64,000 nucleotides of DNA from Defluviimonas aquaemixtae (GTDB taxonomy: Bacteria; Pseudomonadota; Alphaproteobacteria; Rhodobacterales; Rhodobacteraceae), in the NCBI RefSeq assembly GCF_900302475.1, contig NZ_OMOQ01000001.1, positions 2,346,601 to 2,410,600 on the forward strand. Reading direction: 5' to 3'. This document shows positions 59,275 to 64,000 of the stretch, piece by piece (within the stretch, counting starts at the first letter, position 1; each line of letters starts with the position of its first letter). Both the position numbers and the translations under genes were made by a program. Below the pieces are notes generated by a model that was not told the origin of the DNA, ran no database searches, and saw only the letters and a program-made list of their open reading frames with translations.

Positions 59275-60444
59275 ATGAAGACACAGGTTGCCATCATAGG
59301 GGGCGGTCCGGCCGGACTTCTGCTGTCACAGTTGCTGAACCGGGCGGGCATCGCGACAATTCTCGTCGAGAAGCACTCACGGGCCCACGTACTGGCCCGC
59401 ATCCGCGCGGGCGTCTTGGAGCAGAGCACGGTGGAACTCATGCGCGAGGCGGGTGCCGGGGCGCGGATGGACCGCGAAGGGTTGCCGCATGACGGCTGCA
59501 ACCTGTCCACCGCGCACGGTATGTTCCGCGTAGATTTCAGTGAAGGCTGCAATGCGCAGGTGATGGTCTATGGGCAAACGGAGCTGACAAAGGACCTCTA
59601 CGACGCGCAGGACGCAATCGGCGCGACAATTATCGACGAAGCGGAGGATGTCGCGCTGCACGGAGTTGATGGCGACGCGCCGAGCGTGACGTTTCGAAAG
59701 AACGGTGCGCCCCAGCGCATCGACTGCGACTACATCGCCGGGTGCGACGGCTTTCACGGCGCCAGCCGACCGACGATCCCGGCGGGCGTCCGCCACGAGT
59801 TCGAAAAGGTCTATCCATTCGGCTGGCTTGGCCTTCTGTCGCCCACTCGTCCAGCCGCCAAGGAGTTGATCTACGCAAACCATCCGCGTGGCTTCGCTCT
59901 CGCATCAATGCGGAGCCACAGTCTGTCGCGTTACTATATTCAGGTGCCGTCGAGTGCCCGGGTCGAGGACTGGTCCGACGAAGATTTTTGGGGGGAGTTA
60001 AAGAGGCGGCTGCCCGCGAGCGTTGCGGCGACGCTGGAGATTGGCCCGTCAATCGAGAAATCCATTGCGCCGCTCCGCAGCTTCGTGTCGGAGCCAATGC
60101 GCTGGGGCCGGCTCTTCATTGTCGGCGATGCAGCCCATATCGTTCCGCCCACCGGAGCGAAGGGCCTGAACCTTGCCGCTTCGGACGTGCGCTATCTTTA
60201 CGAGGCGCTGACCGCGACGATCCTGAATGGCGATGTCCAGGCGCTCGACCACTACTCGGACCGGGCGTTGACGCGCATATGGGGCGCAATGCGGTTCAGC
60301 TGGTGGATGACCTCACTGCTACACCGATTCCCCGATCAAAGCGACTTCGACCAGAAAATCCAGGAAAGCGAGCTTCACCAGCTTGAGACGCTCCAAAGTG
60401 CACGCGCGACCATGGCCATCAACTACACCGGACTGCCCTATTGA
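59275..60444 (+). CDS. pobA: 4-hydroxybenzoate 3-monooxygenase
   Basis: The 389-residue flavoprotein matches PobA, which uses NADPH and O2 to make protocatechuate. It has VAIIGGGPAGLLLSQLLNRA, the flavin-binding IVGDAAHIVPPTGAKGLNLA, and CDYIAGCDGFHGASR with the DG motif. Length equals the 390-residue family norm. ATG 59275 is preceded by GGGAGAAC; the upstream 57 codons have no similarity. It stands alone here without protocatechuate dioxygenase or a PobR gene. The link to hmgA is metabolic only. Confidence 0.9.
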   Translation: MKTQVAIIGGGPAGLLLSQLLNRAGIATILVEKHSRAHVLARIRAGVLEQSTVELMREAGAGARMDREGLPHDGCNLSTAHGMFRVDFSEGCNAQVMVYGQTELTKDLYDAQDAIGATIIDEAEDVALHGVDGDAPSVTFRKNGAPQRIDCDYIAGCDGFHGASRPTIPAGVRHEFEKVYPFGWLGLLSPTRPAAKELIYANHPRGFALASMRSHSLSRYYIQVPSSARVEDWSDEDFWGELKRRLPASVAATLEIGPSIEKSIAPLRSFVSEPMRWGRLFIVGDAAHIVPPTGAKGLNLAASDVRYLYEALTATILNGDVQALDHYSDRALTRIWGAMRFSWWMTSLLHRFPDQSDFDQKIQESELHQLETLQSARATMAINYTGLPY

Positions 60445-60761
60445 ACCGCCCGCGTCCGCCCATGCGAGCGGATGTCCTGCGCCAAAATCGGCCGCAATCG
60501 CCGGATCAGGCGGTCCGCTACACAGCGATCAGACACGCAGTCCGACCCGTGGCCAGTCTCGCCTCGTCCATGTCAAATCGCTGCTGCGGATCGTGTCGGG
60601 TCGCATGTCGGTCCGTCCGACCTGGCAAAGGAACCATTCGATATCAGAGGATTGCCATGAAATAGCGTGAGTATCGCTTGTCGCAGCGCTACTATGAGCG
60701 TCAACAATAAGGACGCACATTGAAAACGCCGTATGTCCGACACGTCCCCAGGGAGGATGAA
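60445..60761. other. Intergenic, probable TRAP operon promoter region
   Basis: About 315 bases between pobA and the dctP gene contain no supported gene; frames on the plus strand here are short and lack motifs. The end of the region carries GGGAGGA, the ribosome site for dctP. Confidence 0.45.
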
Positions 60762-61796
60762 ATGAACCGGATCTTGAAGCTCATCTGCGCCACCGCCATG
60801 GCCTCCGTCGTCGGCTCGGCAGCGCCGGCTCAAGAGGTGACGCTTACCTTGCACCATTTCCTGCCGCCGGTCGCGAATGCCCACAAGGTGATGCTCGCGC
60901 CGTGGGCTGAGAAGGTGTCGGCTGACAGTGGCGGGCGCATAGCCATTGAGATCTTCCCGGCGATGTCTATGGGGGGCAAGCCGACCGAGCTTTACGGACA
61001 GGTTCGCGACGGCACCGCCGATATCGTCTGGACACTTCTCGGCTACACACCTGGCGTGTTCCCGCGCACGGAAGTGTTCGAACTTCCCCTCGTCCATGCC
61101 GGGTCTGCGACCGACACAACGATCGCGCTGAACGCCTCGCTCGACATGCTCGCCGAAGATTTCAAGGACGTGCATGTCTTGTTCCTGCATGCCCATGACG
61201 GCAATCTCATCCACTCGGCGACGACAGCGATCCGCACCTTCGAGGATGCCGCCGGCCAGAAGCTACGCACGCCCAGCCGCTCGGGCGCCTGGGTCATCGA
61301 GGCAATGGGCGCGGAGCCGGTCGGCATGCCGGTCCCGGCGCTGCCCGAGGCGATGTCGAAAGGCGTTGTGGACGGCGCGCTGATCCCATATGAAATTGCG
61401 CCCGCGCTGAAACTGCAGGAGCTCGATAAGTTCACGACCGAGTTGCCGGACGGAGGGCGCCTTGGCACATCCGTCTTCATGGTAGCTATGAACAAGGATG
61501 TCTACGAGGCGCTTTCGGACGATCTGAAAGCGGTGATCGATGCCAATTCCCGCACCAACATATCAGCCGAGATCGGTGCCATGTGGGAAGATTTCGAGCA
61601 GGGTGGAATCGATGTTCTCGCCTCGGCCGGTGTCGAGAGGATCGTCGTGTCGGAAGAGGAGGCTGCCAAGTTCAACGCGGCGAACGAAACCGTCGTGGGC
61701 CGCTGGGTCGACGAAGTGACAGCCAACGGCATCGACGGCGCGGCAATCGTCGAACAGGCTCGCGCGGCCGTGGCCGCCGCGAAGGCCGGAAACTGA
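60762..61796 (+). CDS. TRAP transporter solute-binding protein (DctP)
   Basis: The 344-residue periplasmic protein has a signal peptide (MNRILKLICATAMASVVGSA) and the DctP fold with HHFLPPVANAHKVMLAPWAE and GQKLRTPSRSGAWVIEAMG, which holds the conserved substrate-binding arginine. It is unlike the other DctP in this window. The ligand is unknown; the nearby pobA and BKACE-type gene suggest an aromatic or keto acid. ATG 60762 follows GGGAGGATGAA. The permease genes follow on the same strand. Confidence 0.9.
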   Translation: MNRILKLICATAMASVVGSAAPAQEVTLTLHHFLPPVANAHKVMLAPWAEKVSADSGGRIAIEIFPAMSMGGKPTELYGQVRDGTADIVWTLLGYTPGVFPRTEVFELPLVHAGSATDTTIALNASLDMLAEDFKDVHVLFLHAHDGNLIHSATTAIRTFEDAAGQKLRTPSRSGAWVIEAMGAEPVGMPVPALPEAMSKGVVDGALIPYEIAPALKLQELDKFTTELPDGGRLGTSVFMVAMNKDVYEALSDDLKAVIDANSRTNISAEIGAMWEDFEQGGIDVLASAGVERIVVSEEEAAKFNAANETVVGRWVDEVTANGIDGAAIVEQARAAVAAAKAGN

Positions 61797-61857
61797 TCCG
61801 GATACCAGGGGGACCGTACCGTCCCCGACCCGAACTACCTGAGTCAGGGAGGGAGCC

Positions 61858-62355
61858 ATGCCCGTCATTCTGGGGCGCTTGGCGGATGCCTTTGCCGTGC
61901 TTGGCGGCGCCATCCTGCTGATCATCGTCGGCGTCACGACTGCGAATGCCGGGGCATTCATCCTCGACCGCATCGCGGCCTTCTTCAGCGCCGATGTGGC
62001 GGGACTGCCGGGCTACGAGGACTTCGTGCAGCTCATGATCAGTGGTGCCGCCCTGATGTTCTTTCCCTATTGCCAGGCCCATCGCGGTCACGTCTCGGTG
62101 GACCTCTTCATGGAACGGATGCCTCAGGTGCTGCGGCGCCAGATCGACCGCGCCTGGCTTGGCCTGACCGCCGGCATGGCCCTGTTTCTGGCCTACTGGA
62201 TGATCTACGGCCTCATTGAAGCGCGCGCCGACGGCGTGCTGACGAGCGTGCTTGGCTGGCCAGTCTGGCCGTTCTACCTGCCCGGCATCGCGTCGATGAT
62301 CCTTTGGGCGCTTGTGGCGATGTCGCAGCTCGGCGAAGGCGCGAGACATGCCTGA
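61858..62355 (+). CDS. TRAP transporter small permease (DctQ)
   Basis: The 165-residue protein has four transmembrane helices and the small-subunit features of DctQ (GYEDFVQLMISGAALMFFPYC, RGHVSVDLFMERMPQVLRRQ). It helps the large permease assemble with the solute-binding protein. GGGAGGGAG lies upstream. The gene overlaps dctM by eight bases. Confidence 0.85.
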   Translation: MPVILGRLADAFAVLGGAILLIIVGVTTANAGAFILDRIAAFFSADVAGLPGYEDFVQLMISGAALMFFPYCQAHRGHVSVDLFMERMPQVLRRQIDRAWLGLTAGMALFLAYWMIYGLIEARADGVLTSVLGWPVWPFYLPGIASMILWALVAMSQLGEGARHA

Positions 62356-63739
62356 TCCGATTACCATCGGCATGCTCGGACTTCTCCTTCTATTCGGCCT
62401 TCTGATCCTTCGGATGCCGGTCGGAATCGCGATGATCACCGTGGGCGTCGGAGGAACCTGGGTGCTGAGCCTAGTTGTAGGCCATATCCGCTTCGTCCCC
62501 TATCTCCGTCAATTCAAGTCGCTCTTGTGGGAGAATGTGGCGAACTACGATCTCTCGGTCGTGCCGCTCTTTGTTCTCATGGGCTACATCGCGGCCGAGG
62601 CGCGGTTGTCGAGCGATCTCTTCAAGGGGCTCGAGGCGCTTCTGTCGCGGCTCCGTGGCGGCGTCGCGATGGCTGCGGTCGCGGCCTGCGGCGGGTTCGG
62701 CGCGGTCTGCGGATCGTCGCTCGCTACCGCCGCGACGATGGGCAAGGTCGCGCTGCCGGAACTAAAGGCGTTGGGCTACTCGCCGCGGCTCGCCTCGGGC
62801 GCCCTCGCGGCCGGCGGCACGCTTGGAATACTGATCCCGCCTTCGGTCGCGCTCGTCATCTATGCGATCATCGTCGAGGGCTCGATCCTCAAGATGTTCC
62901 AGGCAGCCGTCCTTCCCGGACTGCTTGCAGTGCTGGGTTTCATCCTCGTAATTGCGGTGCTGGTCAGGCTCAATCCCACACTCGCGCCCGCACCAAGGCC
63001 GATGGAGCGCGAAGCCCGGCGCATCGCGATTCGACGGCTCGTGCCGGTAATCGCGATTTTCAGCGCGATTATCCTAGGCCTTGGCTTCGGCCTGTTTACC
63101 CCGACCCCGGCGGCATCGATCGGGGTCTTCGTCATCACGGTCTACGGCTTTGTGCTGCGCGGCGTGACGGGCGAGGGTCTGACACTCTCAGGTCTGCTAA
63201 GTGCGATCCGGTCGACTGCGATCACGGCGGGCATGATTTACTTGATCCTGTTCGGTGCCGAAGTGCTGAAGGGCTTCTTCACCCGCACCGGCCTGCCGCA
63301 AGCTCTTTCAGACTGGGCGGCGACAAGCGGTCTCGATCCCATGAGCGTGCTCATCATCATGCTGGTGATCTTCATTGTCCTCGGCTGCTTCATGGAGAGC
63401 CTCGCAATGATTCTCGTCGTCGTACCATTCTTCTGGCCAACGCTGATAGCGCTCAACGGCGGGGATTTCGTCACGGCGGACAGCGCCGCCTTCGGGATGG
63501 ACAACGACAGCCTGAAGATCTGGTTCGGCATCCTGGCGCTCATCGTCGTAGAACTCGGGCTGATTACGCCGCCGGTGGGCCTCAACGTCTTCATCATCTC
63601 GTCGCTCGCAAAGGACACGCCGATGGCCACTGTCTTCCGCGGCGTGCTGCCATTCCTCGCCGCCGAGTTCGTCCGGGTGGGCCTGATCCTGATGATCCCG
63701 GCGCTCACTCTCATCGTGCCGCGTCTTATCGGACATTGA
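62348..63739 (+). CDS. TRAP transporter large permease (DctM)
   Basis: The 463-residue protein has about twelve transmembrane helices and the DctM signatures FGAVCGSSLATAATMGKVAL, GTLGILIPPSVALVIYAI and GLITPPVGLNVFIIS. It is the sodium-coupled permease of the DctPQM system. ATG 62348 lies inside the end of dctQ (ATGCCTGA), showing translational coupling; a longer frame starting at 62312 overlaps further and lacks similarity. Confidence 0.9.
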   Translation: MPDPITIGMLGLLLLFGLLILRMPVGIAMITVGVGGTWVLSLVVGHIRFVPYLRQFKSLLWENVANYDLSVVPLFVLMGYIAAEARLSSDLFKGLEALLSRLRGGVAMAAVAACGGFGAVCGSSLATAATMGKVALPELKALGYSPRLASGALAAGGTLGILIPPSVALVIYAIIVEGSILKMFQAAVLPGLLAVLGFILVIAVLVRLNPTLAPAPRPMEREARRIAIRRLVPVIAIFSAIILGLGFGLFTPTPAASIGVFVITVYGFVLRGVTGEGLTLSGLLSAIRSTAITAGMIYLILFGAEVLKGFFTRTGLPQALSDWAATSGLDPMSVLIIMLVIFIVLGCFMESLAMILVVVPFFWPTLIALNGGDFVTADSAAFGMDNDSLKIWFGILALIVVELGLITPPVGLNVFIISSLAKDTPMATVFRGVLPFLAAEFVRVGLILMIPALTLIVPRLIGH

Positions 63740-63841
63740 TCTGCCGGGGGCTGTGGGGCGCGCGGCGCGAGCCGCTACGGCGCGGGGACATCACTCAATC
63801 ACCCTCGCATGCGGGCGACCAAGGTCTGATATGGCTACGCG

Positions 63842-64000
63842 CTAAGCCAGCTCAAGCAGTGCACGCGCGGCTTGCCAAGTCGCCACGGGTCGGTCGTACT
63901 TTTCGCAAAGCTCCGTCACTCGACGAACGAGCGCCGCGTTCGACGGCGCGAGCCGCTCCTTGTCGAGACGCACGTTGTCCTCGAGCCCGGTGCGCGCGTG
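63842..64000 (-). CDS. Beta-keto acid cleavage enzyme (BKACE/DUF849), C-terminal end, partial
   Basis: The reading frame is open at the window edge and ends at TAG 63842. The 52 residues visible (HARTGLEDNVRLDKERLAPS, then NAALVRRVTELCEKYDRPVA and TWQAARALLELA) match the C-terminus of DUF849 proteins such as 3-keto-5-aminohexanoate cleavage enzyme, in which VRVGLEDN, LAPSNA and RPVAT are conserved. Such enzymes cleave a beta-keto acid with acetyl-CoA. The gene converges with dctM. Substrate not assignable from this part. Confidence 0.8.
   Translation of the reverse strand, partial: HARTGLEDNVRLDKERLAPSNAALVRRVTELCEKYDRPVATWQAARALLELA

Overview
The window is GC-rich, densely coded bacterial chromosome. 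It most resembles an alphaproteobacterium of the Rhodobacterales (Roseobacter-type) group. The indicators are several TRAP transporters, FNR/FixK-type regulatory boxes, a homogentisate/4-hydroxybenzoate aromatic pathway, a probable sulfopropanediol-type catabolic operon, IS3 and IS66 remnants, and many small c-type cytochromes. This assignment is inference from gene content; no rRNA or tRNA gene was seen.

Layout. 1-1.0 kb: the end of an IS3-family element inserted in a cupredoxin gene, next to a small secreted DUF5602-like protein. 1.7-5.2 kb: a large secreted metzincin-like metalloprotease with VCBS/FG-GAP repeats. 5.3-5.8 kb: a decayed IS66 transposase. 6.2-12.3 kb: a compact seven-gene plus-strand cluster and the most unusual part of the window. 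It encodes a thiamine-diphosphate (TPP) 2-oxoacid dehydrogenase E1 alpha subunit with a twin-arginine export signal, its E1 beta subunit, a YgiT-type zinc-finger protein, two exported monoheme cytochromes c, an MBOAT O-acyltransferase and a membrane-anchored SGNH-type protein.

12.4-26.4 kb: a low-oxygen/stress island (Hsp20, pentaheme cytochrome c, APH-like kinase, PRPP synthetase, AcsA-like ligase plus acyl carrier protein, FNR/FixK regulator, OmpR-type regulator, FixL-like hybrid kinase, site-2 protease, P-type cation ATPase). Perfect or near-perfect TTGAT-N4-ATCAA boxes occur in five of its intergenic regions, so it reads as one FNR-type regulon. 26.5-27.5 kb: gene debris (RND pump, serine recombinase). 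27.5-37.6 kb: a TRAP-transport catabolic operon (GMC oxidoreductase, DctP, fused DctQM, DUF475, HpsN-like dehydrogenase, Zn-alcohol dehydrogenase, universal stress protein) with a divergent IclR regulator.

38.4-46.9 kb: two giant glycosyltransferase proteins, one ending in a sulfotransferase, led by a small lipoprotein. 47.1-50.0 kb: a divergent secreted caspase-like protein fused to a peptidoglycan-binding module and a complete sugar-type solute-binding domain. 50.4-53.7 kb: MarR regulator, hmgA and fahA, with a clear paired operator. 54-59 kb: cardiolipin synthase, DegP-like protease and a two-component system. 59.3-64 kb: 4-hydroxybenzoate hydroxylase, a separate TRAP DctPQM operon and the C-terminal end of a beta-keto acid cleavage enzyme.

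How the parts may work together. The island genes are probably induced together under low oxygen. The seven-gene cluster suggests an exported 2-oxoacid-oxidising enzyme feeding electrons to periplasmic cytochromes c, possibly coupled to acyl transfer onto a surface polymer; this is inference. Functional calls rest on motif reading, not on database searches.
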